DNA from: Sycon ciliatum
Lineage: Eukaryota > Porifera > Calcarea > Leucosolenida > Sycettidae
NCBI RefSeq assembly: GCF_964019385.1
Contig: NC_088653.1
Span: 17,301,387-17,365,386, forward strand
Length of the DNA stretch: 64,000 bases
Direction: 5' to 3'
Part shown: positions 43,389 through 54,699 of the stretch, in pieces
How the letters are laid out: each line of letters starts with the position of its first letter
Position numbering within the stretch: position 1 is the first letter of the stretch
The notes under the pieces: model-generated
Seen by the model: only the letters and a program-made list of their open reading frames with translations
Told to the model about the DNA's origin: nothing
Databases searched by the model: none
Program-made: the position numbers and the translations under genes

Positions 43389-43624
43389 GTTGCTGTGTCA
43401 TCATCTATGTGCCATGCGCTACTTGATGTACCAGCCTGCTATGCCGGATACCACCAGCCATGCATCGACCAGGCGCCAGGCGCGAACTGATGGTGGTGGT
43501 GGTGAGAAGGAGAGCTCTGTGCCAGAACTTTGCAGCCTAGAGAGCGTGTGTGGGCAGGCGTGTGTTTACCGCCATATTGCCAGGTGTGTCTTTACCACCA
43601 TATTTATCAACCATATGCATGCAT

Positions 43625-43836
43625 AATACAACAAAAGTTGCAAGTGTGTAACTGCTCCTATGGGCATGCACATATATCAATGTTTTCTGAAACGAAATTG
43701 GTCAACCCCCTCCCATCCCACCCTATAACGAAATTATTTCGTTTTGTGAAAAAAGTTCGATAATACATATAATCAAGAGTCCATAAACAGTTTTTTTGTT
43801 TATGCACTCTTGATTATAATGGACGATCCCATAATG
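43625..43836. other. Spacer between the two retrozyme insertions
   Basis: Contains a hairpin TAATCAAGAGTCCATAAACA with its inverse TGTTTATGCACTCTTGATTA (about 43,770-43,818). A similar CAAGAGTCCAT hairpin occurs near 60,054. Confidence 0.6.
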
Positions 43837-43892
43837 CGTTCGTCATTTTTCTGCACGTGCACACGTGACTATTATTGCCCGAAACAGGAAAA
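43837..43892 (+). promoter_or_regulatory. PC4 promoter module, copy C, 5' part
   Basis: GTTCGTCATTTTTCTGCACG, the CACGTG pair and GAAACAGGAAAA as in the other copies, then interrupted by retrozyme insertion II. The rest of the module resumes at 44,881. Confidence 0.55.
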
Positions 43893-44149
43893 TGAAGTTG
43901 AAGACACCACTGCAGCTGTACTTATGGTTGATAAATATGGTAGTAAAGACACACCTGGCAATATGGCGGTAAACACACGCCTGCCCACACACGCTCTCTA
44001 GGCTGCAAAGTTCTGGCACAGAGCTCTCCTTCTCACCACCACCACCATCAGTTCGCGCCTGGCGCCTGGTCGATGCATGGCTGGCGGTATCCGGCATAGC
44101 AGGCTGGTACATCAAGTAGCGCATGGCACATAGATGATGACACAGCAAC

Positions 44150-44218
44150 GACATAGCTCGATTGCGACGTACGTTTCGTCCCCGCTGGACTCATCAGGCA
44201 ATCTTCTTCTTGGATGTC
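44150..44218 (-). ncRNA. Type I hammerhead ribozyme 4
   Basis: As ribozyme 1 but with loop II AGCGG instead of AACGG. The core, stems and GTC cleavage site are intact. Confidence 0.93.
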
Positions 44219-44592
44219 TTCATACGGAGCTTGACTCGGGAGAATGAAGTTGAAGACACCACTGCAGCTGTACTTATGGTTGATAAATATGGTGGTAAAG
44301 ACACACCTGGCAATATGGCGGTAAACACACGCCTGCCCACACACGCTCTCTAGGCTGCAAAGTTCTGGCACAGAGCTCTCCTTCTCACCACCACCACCAT
44401 CAGTTCGCGCCTGGCGCCTGGTCGATGCATGGCTGGCGGTATCCGGCATAGTAGGCTGGTACATCAAGTAGCGCATGGCACATAGATGATGACACAGCAA
44501 CGACATAGCTCGATTAGCTCGATTTTATCAACCATAAGTACAGCTGCAGTGGTGTCTTCAACTTCATTCTCCCGAGTCAAGCTCCGTATGAA

Positions 44593-44661
44593 GACATCCA
44601 AGAAGAAGATTGCCTGATGAGTCCAGCGGGGACGAAACGTACGTCGCAATCGAGCTATGTC
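44593..44661 (+). ncRNA. Type I hammerhead ribozyme 5 (inverted unit)
   Basis: Plus-strand copy with loop II AGCGG. CTGATGAG at 44,614-44,621; cleavage after C44,645. Confidence 0.93.
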
Positions 44662-45092
44662 GTTGCTGTGTCATCATCTATGTGCCATGCGCTACTTGAT
44701 GTACCAGCCTGCTATGCCGGATACCGCCAGCCATGCATCGACCAGGCGCCAGGCGCGAACTGATGGTGGTGGTGGTGAGAAGGAGAGCTCTGTGCCAGAA
44801 CTTTGCAGCCTAGAGAGCGTGTGTGGGCAGGCGTGTGCTTACCGCCATATTGCCAGGTGTGTCTTTACCACCATATTTATGAAACAGGAAAAGCCGCGAA
44901 AATTCGAAAAGTCGTGCCACGAATCCGTTCAAAAGACTAGTGCTCGAGAAAAACGAATGCAGATCACTTTCTACTTTTTCCAGGTACTCGTAGTCCTAAA
45001 AATTAAATACCGGTACGGTGTTTTACGACTCCCTGGCAAATACCGGTGATTGCAATTTCTGCTCCGTTGTATCTCATTCTCTCAAAGGAACC

Positions 45093-45395
45093 ATGAGTCT
45101 CGCTTTGAGGTGTGCCCGCGCCCTGCGCCCCGCTGGGATCCAGCTGCGCTCTTCTTCCATCATGGACATCCACCAGGGAACTGGCGACAGACAAGGTCAA
45201 CTTATTCGAACTCAAGTCAAGAATCATGAAGGCAAGGTTTATGTGGATATTCGCAGGTACTTTCTTCCGGATCGCGCGAAGAAGGCAGATGATTTTGTGC
45301 CCACCAAGAGGGGTATCTCTCTGAATGTGAACCAGTTCGAGAATCTCGCAGCAGCCATCCCTCAACTTCGTGAGATGATCAAGGAGGAATCGTAA
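45093..45395 (+). CDS. PC4/SUB1-like ssDNA-binding coactivator, copy C
   Basis: A 100-aa intact copy, one residue longer than the others. It has the Arg-rich leader, VKNHEGKVYVDIRRY, KRGISLN and the conserved terminal helix. It is the most divergent in the loop after the core strand (FLPDRAKKADDFVPTKRG instead of WVPEDS...), replacing the aromatic W and acidic ED with basic residues, which could change nucleic-acid contacts; that is inference. The usual AATAAA reads AATAAG here (about 45,799), so 3' processing may use another signal. Its promoter module is split by retrozyme insertion II. Confidence 0.85.
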   Translation: MSLALRCARALRPAGIQLRSSSIMDIHQGTGDRQGQLIRTQVKNHEGKVYVDIRRYFLPDRAKKADDFVPTKRGISLNVNQFENLAAAIPQLREMIKEES

Positions 45396-46024
45396 TGTGC
45401 GATCAGGTCAAGCTCCTGCTGTGGTCATGCTTATCTCGCGGGGAACCGTTGGTAGGTGTCAGCAATGCTACAGTATCCGCACTAATGTGCTCCACCCTTT
45501 GCGTTTTATTTATTGTAGGCTAGTGGACCCGTCGTTGTCGATCCGTTTTTATATGATTTTCAAGTGTGTGCCTAATCTCGATATCGGCGCTATCGCTGAA
45601 TCTGCTCCAATAGTGCAATGCATAGCCCATAGAGTATAATACTGCATAAGTCTCAACCCTCAGCTAGTTGCTTTAGCTGCTTTGTGACGGGAATAGCTCT
45701 CCCACAGTTCGGAATAGTCCGTACATACATGTATGTGTACCACACGTAGATTATAATCATTACCATGCATCGTCATTCATTACTCCGTTGCCGTGGAAAT
45801 AATAAGATGGAAAATGAAATTATAAAAAGCATTCTTCTGAATTACGTTCCGGTGACCGGTGGTACGGTCACTCATCTGAGGCACACTTTACTCCTGGGGA
45901 GGGGTGGCTCCGCTCAAATTTTTCAAAATTTAGAGCCGAAATTAATGCATTGATCTCATCCACTCGGTTTCTACAGTATACAGCCAGACGTCGCCGCACA
46001 CATCCGTTTTCCACAAAATTAAAT

Positions 46025-46987
46025 CTGTCCCTCCAGAAACTTGCGGAGACATTTCGGAAATATCGCGGAAAAAGTTGCATGCGAGGTAAAATGCCACAAA
46101 TTGCGGGGAATATTGCGGATTTTGTCAAATATTGCGGGATTATTGTGGTAAAATTGCGGAAATTGCGGCCGATTTTGGTACTTGTACTGTAGTGGTGTAC
46201 GGTCTGTCCCCGGGGGATATCGCGGGAAGAATCGTAAAAAAACGCGGCATAACATGGCATAATTCGCGGTGAATTTGCGGTGAATATTATTGATATGCGG
46301 CAAGTTTGCAGTTGATATGAGGCAATTTTCAGTGAGTATGTGGTGAAATCAATCAGTTACAAGTCTCTGGTGTAAGCACTCGTCATATTTGAGTACAAAG
46401 CCGCCACGATGAGACGTTGCTGACCAAACAGTGCACTGTCAGTGTGTGTACGTGTAGTGCAACAAAAAAGTTCAAAAAACGGGGGGGGGGGAAATCGGGG
46501 AAAACGCGGTCTTTAAAAAAACGCGGAAAAAACGCGGCCGCGGAATCGCGATTTTCCCCGGGGACAGTACGGTGTACGAGTCGTCCAGCATAAATCATGC
46601 ATGACAAAACAGAACGTGTGCTGCGCTGACTGTGTTCAACTGCCCGACAGGAGCTTGCAAGACAGCTTTCCTCATATCCTCGGACAACACTCGACGCGAG
46701 CCTTATTTTGTGGCTTGTCAGCCGCTGATTTGCCCAGAAACTTCTCCATTCTGGTGTCGATCTCACAGGTAAACTACTGACAAGCTTGAAGAACTAAACA
46801 ACATCGAAGAAAGACTCGAATATCGCGGTTGCTTTTCGAAATATCGCGGTGCTTTTCAAGTACATGTATCAAGGACAGTTTTCTATAATAACGCGGATGA
46901 TTTTTCAAATATCTTGGATATCCCGGACTTTTGTTCAAATCGCGGAAAACAACGCGGCCGCGGAATCGCAAGTTCCTGGAGGGACAG
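46025..46987. mobile_element. CTGTCCC-family TIR element, outer, copy C
   Basis: Same site and ends as in copies A and B. Confidence 0.65.
46204..46567. mobile_element. CTGTCCCC-family TIR element, inner, copy C
   Basis: A 364-bp copy with TACGGT duplications (46,198-46,203 and 46,568-46,573). Confidence 0.75.
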
Positions 46988-47070
46988 AGTCAAAAAGATA
47001 TCCGGATAGGCGAGGGAACCAGATACCCGAGCACCGGTTTTGTTGGATGCATCACGTACGCTGTAAATCT

Positions 47071-47216
<146 letters not shown>

Positions 47217-47260
47217 TCCGGATGACAAGGGATCCGGATAAGCGAGGTCTGACTGTACTA

Positions 47261-47658
47261 CAGTCCATTCATAAAAAGATGGGCTCTGGCTCTGGCGAGC
47301 TCCCGTATTTGGCGGTTTTTCGTGATTTCATCGTACACAGTGCAGTGCTGCGAACTTTGAAATTTGAAAAAGGGTCCAAAAAGGGTGCCTGAACTGGGGT
47401 TCGAACCGCAGAATGCACTGTTGCCAGGCGGGGTCAAACGGCCTGGATTTTGATGGTTTTCCCAATTCTGTGCTTTTGGGGCAAAACCTGGCCGAAATCC
47501 TATTCTTGCTATGGCTTGCTTTTTGGGCAAAAAAACTTCAGAAACATAATTGGAAGAGGATTCCATAGGGGATTGCCAAAAAAAAGTCTAAAAAAACTCA
47601 CAAAGTTTGACCCATTTATGGCCAAAAGCTAGAAGTTCATTTTTTTCTGAATGGACTG
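47261..47658. mobile_element. Tc1/mariner-type MITE with tRNA-like module, copy C
   Basis: Counterpart of 3,497-3,894 at the same site, with the same TA flanks. Confidence 0.8.
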
Positions 47659-48290
47659 TAGGGGACCTGCCCTGTGCCGCACTGCCGTTGACTGGCTTAC
47701 AAAGTTACAATGTATGTTCGTCGGAAATCCATCCTTTGTTGTTGGTTTTTATTTTACTTCGCACATTCAACCAGGATAACTACTGTATTCTACCCGTGCG
47801 CACACCCCTCAAAAACACTACAGACAGACGCAGTACTCGTACCCTGGCCCTGTTACGGGCCTGTATCTAACCAGGCGAAGCGCCAGCACCGAAAAAGACC
47901 CCTAAAGGTTTTAAGGGTGTCTACCAGGCCTACTCCCTGGTGTCTACTACACTGTACTGTATTCTACCCAGGTATACAGAAGCCTTGCTTGGTAGTTTAA
48001 CATGCCCCCCCCCCCCACCCCTTGTAACATGCTGTCAAAATCGGAAAACATGTACGATTCTACCCGGCCGTGAGCACCCCTAAAAAAAGTTGCACTTTTA
48101 TTTTCCAAATCCGACACCATGCACCAGGCCGGCCCGGGAAATTTCAAACTCAGCTCAATCTCGCCAAAAAGAGACTACTGTAATTTCACAAATTTTCGGT
48201 GTACTTTTATTTTCGGTACTTTCGGTGCGTCTGTTTCATACCTAAAATTTCAATACACCGAACAAACACTAACACCAAGAGTTCATAACC
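47659..48290. other. Duplicated spacer shared with copy A
   Basis: Collinear with 3,895-4,487; no gene. Confidence 0.5.
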
Positions 48291-49400
48291 CCCAGCGCAG
48301 CTTGTCATCCGAGGAAAATTTAGGTTCTTTGCGATTTCTGGAAACTATACCCTGAACCTGCTCCTAACTCAAGGCTGTAGCCTCGACTTTTCGAAGCTTT
48401 GTTTGAAGACATTTCGGACGTACGTACATGTACCAGTCGTACTTTCTCAAAAACAAAACTCTTTCTCCAAGAATCCATGGACTACATGTCGACATCGCGA
48501 CAGGAAGAAGTGAGGACGCTGTTAAAAATATTGCATTGCCGTCGAGGACAATCTTTCTTCTTTCTGATAGCTGTGCAACTCAGCCGAAAAATGCTCCTTC
48601 GACGTATTCTCAAGTTCCTCAACCATTTGAAATCATCTTCGAGGAAAGCACCGGGAATATGCCGATGGCCTGGGGAAGAAATTGTTCTTGAAGAGACTGA
48701 CTGCACTGGTGAGAGAAGAAGGCGATGAAGAGTCACCATTGCATCGAAAAAATAAATAGTTTTGTCTTTAGGATCGTGTGCTTTGTTTCACTTTTGTTTC
48801 TTGAGGTACTAGTACTCTTTTCGCGGCTGTATCTGGGCCGACCGCACAAGAAGAGGCATTACTTTGGTCCCACACAAGCAAATCACTCCAAATTTTCTCC
48901 ACACACAGATGAAAGGGTAGTGATTGCAACAGCAGAAAATATATTGTCATGCTTTGCGAGATCCTTGGAAAATGTAAATCAGAATGTACACTTTCTGTCG
49001 ATATGACGGGCTACACATTTTCTTAAAAAAGTGTCCAGGAAAAGACTATTTGATGGGTCCAAATTTGTTGGATCCAAACCATCTAGGTCTGGGGAAGGGC
49101 ACCTGGGTCAGCAGAAGTCCATCCAAAGGAACAAAGGACGCACAATACACCTTATAAAACAACATATATAATACGCGACCATGTTGCAACATTTGAGAGA
49201 GGGCAAAGATTGTTCCAGTTAAAGTGTTGCTCTTGAAAACACCCAGGTGCCCTAGGCCTGGGCATCACCTTTCCAAAAATGTATACTTTGGGGGGTGTCC
49301 AGACACTTTGTCCAAGAGAAAACTTCAGAAAACACACTCGCAGTAGGCTAAAAACAGTGAAAAAAAGGGGTCCAAAACAGACAAAAATGCAGGCATAAGC
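48291..49400. other. No recognised gene
   Basis: Overlapping frames of 85-109 codons at 48,399-48,739 are without domains. Homology with block A-B stops at about 48,290. Confidence 0.35.
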
Positions 49401-49421
49401 TGTAATGTCAGCAACAAAACC

Positions 49422-50574
49422 TCACCAAACCAAGCTAAAATCCACCAGCCTCATATGTGACACCTTCTTGCTCTGTTCTTTGCTCTTCCCAGCCCTTTTC
49501 TTTCTTCTCCTCTTCTTTCTTGTGCTTTTTTGCAATGCTGAACTGGCCACTTCGGCATGTGCAATGCGGTCCGTATCCTCCTTCTTCAGTGCCTTGATGG
49601 TGTTATGGCCAACAGAACACGACATTTCTCTCAAGAACTTGACAAAGGCTCATGGCACCATCATCGAAAGTGCATGTAGCAAGATTTGCAGCGAGCTCCA
49701 CCACACAGCGACCTGCATTGACTTCCTTCGGGCACATGCGCCACACGACACCATTGAATGCTTCTTTGGCATTTTGTGTGGCACCAAGCAAGCACCGTTT
49801 CAGAAGTGCCTGGTCTGCCAGTCTTCGGTAAACAGGCACCAGCAACTTGTAGATGGCCTCTGGCTTCGGGATTTTCTGCTAACAGCCGCGCGAGTGCTGG
49901 GCAGCGTAGTTGCGGCTTTTCTCGCCAACCGTGTGTGCAGCCTCAATCGCAGCTTGTTGGTGTTTCTGGAAGTTCGTCTTGTTGACAGGCTTGGGGAGGT
50001 CCATAATGGCACAGAATTTCTGGAGACCAGAGTGTCCTCGGCCAATGGGCTTGGCAGCTAAAACGGAGCATCGGTTGACGTCAAAAAATCTTGTTCTTAT
50101 GGACGATGAAAACTTGACATTAGCACCAGGACATGATTCTGATGAACAGGATATGACCATGTGTGATCCTAAGCCTTGCTGTCTCTCCTTTTCCAAAATG
50201 ATACCGCCAACTTTACAAACTGCACACACATTTCAGCAGAATCTCCTGCAGCTGCTCCAAGTCGAAAATACGTTTCCCGCACCAGTATGGGGCTCATCAG
50301 CCTCGAAACAATCACTGTCATCACTGCTGTCACTCGTGTCTGGGTTCGAGGTCAGTGAGGTATCAGACTCCGTTCCAACATCGCCATCGCTGTCTGATGT
50401 CTCCTGCTCCCACCAGGGTTTGCAGCCGACGAGCTTTGCAAATGAAGAGCTACGTCCAATATCTTCTGGCTCCGCTTCCACAGGAACAGGGTTAGGATCG
50501 GGAGCTGTTTCAGGCTTCTTTCCATAGTAGGGAGGTTCTGCTCTACGTTTTGGGAACGCGACGCAAAGAATCAC
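49422..50574 (-). pseudogene. Mutator-like transposase, core deleted
   Basis: Minus-strand pieces match the two ends of the Mutator-like transposase family common in invertebrates. The N-terminal part includes CAVCKVGG, CPGANVKFSSSIRTRFFDVN and FCAIMDLPKPVNKTNF; the C-terminal part includes LLKRCLLGATQNAKEAFN, VVWRMCPKEV and a Lys/Arg-rich tail. The central region with the catalytic DDE residues (usually beginning with a DGTW-like motif) is missing, and the halves abut near 49,870. The frame is also interrupted, so it is a deletion derivative. An acidic Ser/Asp-rich segment (50,300-50,450) precedes it. A MITE lies at its 5' edge. Confidence 0.7.
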
Positions 50575-50870
50575 GCGAACTTTCTTCGCGTTCCCGTAAC
50601 GTAAAGAAATGCTGTTCTGCTCTACGTTTCACCTAGAGAAGTCACGTGGAATGTGTACTGGGAATTCCCCCTTCCATATTTGGCAGTTTTCTGCATGCAG
50701 TTGATCGATACCCAGCAAATCCGTACGCATTTTCTCTGCGTGTGCCACAACGTAGAGAACCCCATCTCCGCGTAGAAATCTGGAGCCAAAACACGCGAAG
50801 CCGTAGACTCCAACCCAGACACCTGCTCTCTACGTGATTTCTCTACGTTTCACGTATAGCAGAACCTCCC
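50530..50870. mobile_element. TA-type 341-bp MITE
   Basis: Ends GGGAGGTTCTGCTCTACGT and ACGTATAGCAGAACCTCCC are flanked by TA. Placed just upstream of the Mutator-like remnant, overlapping its extreme 5' frame. Confidence 0.75.
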
Positions 50871-50872
50871 TA

Positions 50873-51470
50873 ATATTTCTTCTTTTTGGCAACGTAGTAT
50901 CTACCTTTCCATTTTTTTGTTTCCCATCTTCAAGCTCAGCACAGCGAGCGATCGCGAGTGCAGAATAGTTGCTGTTTGTGGTGCAAAAAGCGCAAGGGAA
51001 CCCAGTTTTTACGCTGGGTCGCCATTTTGTGCAGTCATGGTAACGAATATTTGAATTTTTGCCACGTGGCATGAGTACTCATTTTTGCTCTTCTGACAGC
51101 TAGCATGGTCACGCTGCAGTGCGTACATCGTACATACCCACGCACTTCACTGGCCTGTAACCATGGTAACTCTGCAAAGACTGTGCCGATTCGCCTCAAA
51201 TTTTGGATTCCACAGGTTCAGGGCCTTGTGCGTCCACTGAAAGAGTCAAAAAAGCCGATTTCTAAACTTCGATTTTTGACCCTACAAAGGAGTACTAGTA
51301 CCTTGAGCCGTTGAGGCTCAGACTAGAATCGCAGTTTAGGCAGTTTACCCTGGGGAGGCATCCTGGTTTGACTGTAAATTTTAGAAGAATTCATCGGCGT
51401 GACTCATCGCACTGCACCAAAAATGACGCAATGAAGGAATTCCGCCGAGCGGGCTTCCATACACTCAGGG
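50873..51470. other. No recognised gene
   Basis: Nothing supported beyond short shadow frames. Confidence 0.3.
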
Positions 51471-51471
51471 A

Positions 51472-51597
51472 CTGATCAGGAGTTGCACACTCTTGGGGGT
51501 TATGCCGGAACTCTTGCTAACACCAAGAGTACATATCTACTCTTGCTAACACACATAATCCAATACTAGGGAACTGCTTCTCTGTACCGAAAATTTC
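51472..51597 (+). repeat. Segment shared with 12,279-12,367
   Basis: CTGATCAGGAGTTGCACACT and the following 100 bp match the start of the B unit, so this is the same junction in the C-D block. ATTTC at 51,593-51,597 recurs at 55,447-55,451. Confidence 0.7.
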
Positions 51598-51643
51598 AGA
51601 CATGGCACGTGCTTGTTGCCAGGCCACAGCCAATGAGCGGCCA

Positions 51644-51736
51644 GAATAAGCGGGCAAGATCAGTAGATCTTGCCCGCTTATTCTGTACGCAATACGGTAC
51701 AACTGCTGTTCTTGCCCGCATATCCGGGCAAGAACA
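51644..51736. repeat. Two adjacent hairpins
   Basis: AAGCGGGCAAGATCAGTAGA with its inverse, then CTGCTGTTCTTGCCCGCATA with its inverse. Both contain TTGCCCG. No function assigned. Confidence 0.6.
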
Positions 51737-52897
51737 GCAGTCATACAGCACCGCGCCGCACATGCGTACTTACCATTTTTCGAAGTCCTTGCCTTGGTCA
51801 ACATCTCCGACGAGTTCTTCAAAATTTGTCTCGCTTCTCCAAAATTACTCACTACTGTCTTGAACGTCTTGAACGTCTGTAGGGAGGCCAGAAACGCCAT
51901 CCAACCTTGCAGCTGGGCATGTTGCTCGGCGAAACGCACGTAAGGGAAGCAGACCTCAACAAGTGTAGCTTCTCAGCACTAGCATTCGAACCTTACTCTG
52001 ACAATCATCAATCTTACTCGGAGAACGGGTTTATTCAACCAATCATATTACTGGTACTACTAACGTTACTACTGCCTTCACTGTACTTGAATACTTTCAT
52101 CTCAAGAGTGGAAAGTCCTGACCAAACAAATCTGTTTGTGATGGACATTGCACACAATGTGACATTGCGGCAGTTTGCCATTGCCAAGGCTTTTTTCTCT
52201 TTGAACATCTCCATATATAGTCCGGGATCCGGATTCTGAGAAATCAATTTTTCGCAGTAGGTGTGCCACTTTGGAAGGAGGATTTGGGCATGGTCCAGTT
52301 AGATAGGGAAGGGGTTTGGTAGCATGGATTCACTTGTCGGACTCCTGAAAGCTGTGCCATAAGCTTGCTACGAGGGGGGTTTCATGCCAATTTCTCCTCG
52401 CCGATTTCAAGATCTTCGTGCACCTGAGCATTGATTGGGCACGCTCACATGAAGCATTTTACGCGCAGTGAGGGAAATGCATCAGTACAGTACAGTATTT
52501 TTGAATTATTTCAAAAACGTTGTCAACACTAGTAATAGCACTCGACTCGTCTCGACTCGATTGAAGGATTACTTATTAGTGGTGTCGAGTCTGAAGCCCG
52601 AGCCAATGCTGTAGTTGCTGAAGCCCCATCCTATGGAATACTACCAACTCCCCGGCACAAGGTGAGCCAGTATTTTGTCTTGAATCACGAACTTGAAAAA
52701 TAAATTTCCCAAAAAAGAAGACACATTGTGAGTTTGATATAAATATTCAATGTTCAATAAAAATGCACTTCTGTGTTGGTACACTGATTCTGGTATCCAA
52801 TGAAAAGAACAAAGTAACGTGTCAGTATGTGTCCTCGCTGCATCTCTCTCAAGAAATATTTCTCAAGAAATATTCGTTCAGTTCATCACTTGAATAA

Positions 52898-53007
52898 TTG
52901 TCAGTAGATTAATTATCAGTACATGATGATATGTTGCAATGATGCGCACCTCCAGGTAAAATATATTAAAATAGATCATCATGTACTGATAATTAATCTA
53001 CTGACAA
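52898..53007. repeat. Perfect 33-bp-arm inverted repeat
   Basis: TTGTCAGTAGATTAATTATC and onward is inverted perfectly at the right end around a 44-bp loop. The loop text (ATGTTGCAATGATGCG) recurs with changes near 53,070 and 53,545. Confidence 0.75.
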
Positions 53008-53112
53008 CAACAAAAAAGTAATACAATAGTATCTCACACACACAATGTTTATCAATATACAAAAGGAATATGCTGCAATGATTCGCGCATCCTGGTAAAA
53101 TAGTTAAAAGTA

Positions 53113-53493
53113 CCGTAAAATCCCGCCAGAGCGCCCCGTCTCTCCCATCCGCCCCTCCCTGACTTCTTGTCAGGGACGTGATTGATTGTATCCTCGTATG
53201 ACTCTGTTGCAGTCTGTGATGCCGTACTGCACTGCAGACGCGTGCTCGACCCCGTTGGAAATGTACGCAACAGTGCCCACCCTCCTGACCAGGGATCGCA
53301 CAAACCCTGCGTTTTGTCGGGTCTGTTCGACTCCTGGCTCTTGACCTTTGGTCGGTGTACGAGATGCACGAACAGTTTTCGTAGGGTGAGTACTTTTTCA
53401 TGTAGCACTGAATGCGGCAAGCAGGACCCGCCCATCCGCCCCTCCCCACCTGAAGCGTCGAGGAGGTAGGGGCGCTCTGGCGGGATTTTACGG
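53113..53493. mobile_element. TA-type 381-bp MITE
   Basis: Ends CCGTAAAATCCCGCCAGAGC and GCTCTGGCGGGATTTTACGG are perfect inverses flanked by TA. Confidence 0.8.
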
Positions 53494-53909
53494 TAGTACA
53501 ATTTTACACTGTATATTACACAAACTGTTTCTCAATATGATGATATGCTGCAATGATGCCGTGCACGTGCGCACATCCAGCCCACAGTGTCTGTGTAGCA
53601 CTGTCCGTGCATGGAAAAACGGTCGTAGGTGGTCGGTAAAACGAGAGGTCGCTTACACCAGGTTTTACTGTAGTACAATAGTACACACAATGTTTATCCA
53701 TATACAAAATCTAGGAATATTGCCACATGGCATGTATGTTAGTTGTAGAGCCTTGCTGTCACTGTTAGTTTTCTAACTTGATTCATTCTTGTATGTCTAA
53801 TTTCTCCCTTTACAATATGGCAGCTGCGCAAGGAATTCAAACTGACGCACTGTCACTATCAACGTTTTCATTGCTGAGATCATCACTCGTACACGCAGCT
53901 GATCCATCA

Positions 53910-54680
53910 CTATCGGACACACGAGTCGTCACAATCTGAGTTTGGCTGGGCATGATTGGACTCAGTTTCGAGTTGCGATACGTCACCGGACGTACTTTGC
54001 TGTGGTGGTTGCTCTGGCCTACTGTTGAGCGGACTTGCGCATGTACCTTCGCAGCGGCAGATGTCAGTGCACGCAAGAGATGACTTCTTGCATGAGCAGC
54101 GTTGAGTGTCACACACTCCTCGGCACCCGCAGCTGATGAGGCTCTGCAGTTCTTTTGGCACTGCCTGCTGTTCTGTCCAATTCACAGCAACTCTGCCTGA
54201 AGGAAGAAACAAACATTGTCACAGACAGTTAATTTATTCCTCGCGTATATTTTTGCAGTAGACAGTCATAGATATCTGGTTAAATGGGAAGGGCAGCACT
54301 GTATCCTTTATCCTTTTATCTGCTAATTACAATTCTTTCAACCTTGCAGTATGTTTCTCAATATCCGCAGACTCCACTGTAGCCTTTGTAGACGCGTACC
54401 ATACCATAATAATTACACAAGTGTAAATTTCCTCACGCGATCCAAAGTTGGGTACATTATCGGTGCTAATTATTTATCGGAACAACTTACCGTCGCTGTC
54501 TTGAATCCATCCTCTGCCGATGGGCGTAGGCACATCGGGCTTCGGTTGCAAAGCCAGTCGCCACACAGTAGCCTGGTAATTAGCGCGTGCTGTGTGGACA
54601 TTATGTAGCTCTAACACATCTCCAGTGCGTAAGCCAACAGCCTTCCAGCTTGGAAGGTACCATAACCTTGAACCTTCCAA
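53910..54680 (-). CDS. Two-exon Cys-rich protein, partial
   Basis: On the minus strand, exon 1 (about 54,680-54,491) encodes a stretch ending PIGRGWIQDSDG and stops at a GTAAGT donor. A TTCCTTCAG acceptor precedes exon 2 (54,196 down to the TAG at 53,910), and the phase matches. Exon 2 carries ISCGCRGVCDTQRCSC, then SLACTDICRCEGTC, a CXC-type Cys cluster. The order YQATVWRLAL, a GW-x-D-G segment and the Cys cluster matches the C-terminus of a widespread uncharacterised invertebrate family often found near mobile elements. The upstream exons are not visible in this window, so it is probably a fragment. Confidence 0.5.
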
Positions 54681-54699
54681 GCTGGAAGGTCCAATCAGT

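Larger units (their letters stand above)
42426..43612 (-). mobile_element. Hammerhead retrozyme insertion I (TSD ATATGCATGCAT)
   Basis: Two full 352-bp units in tandem (42,426-42,777; 42,778-43,129), a partial third (to about 43,243) and an inverted unit (about 43,249-43,612), flanked by the perfect 12-bp duplication ATATGCATGCAT (42,414-42,425 and 43,613-43,624). Each complete unit encodes one type I hammerhead ribozyme, on the minus strand in the tandem units and on the plus strand in the inverted one. A ribozyme-bounded tandem monomer of this size without its own polymerase matches metazoan retrozymes, known to give circular RNAs. The 100-150-codon frames across units are not thought to be coding. 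Confidence 0.88.
43893..44880 (-). mobile_element. Hammerhead retrozyme insertion II (TSD GAAACAGGAAAA)
   Basis: One full 352-bp unit (43,893-44,244), a second cut short (44,245-44,519) and an inverted unit (44,520-44,880), flanked by the perfect 12-bp duplication GAAACAGGAAAA (43,881-43,892 and 44,881-44,892). Copies A, B and D carry the unoccupied GAAACAGGAAAAGCCGCG. The left end starts at the same unit position as insertion I. Its units share GAAGTTGAAG and a C in stem-loop II, so this is a slightly different source. Confidence 0.9.

Noticed and set aside
42426-44880. CRISPR array or ordinary satellite DNA
   Set aside because: Units are 352 bp without spacers, include inverted copies, and each cluster is flanked by a 12-bp target duplication.
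42363-45049. Overlapping frames of 100-150 codons in the retrozyme units
   Set aside because: They read across ribozymes and unit junctions and reappear only because the units repeat; no domain is seen.
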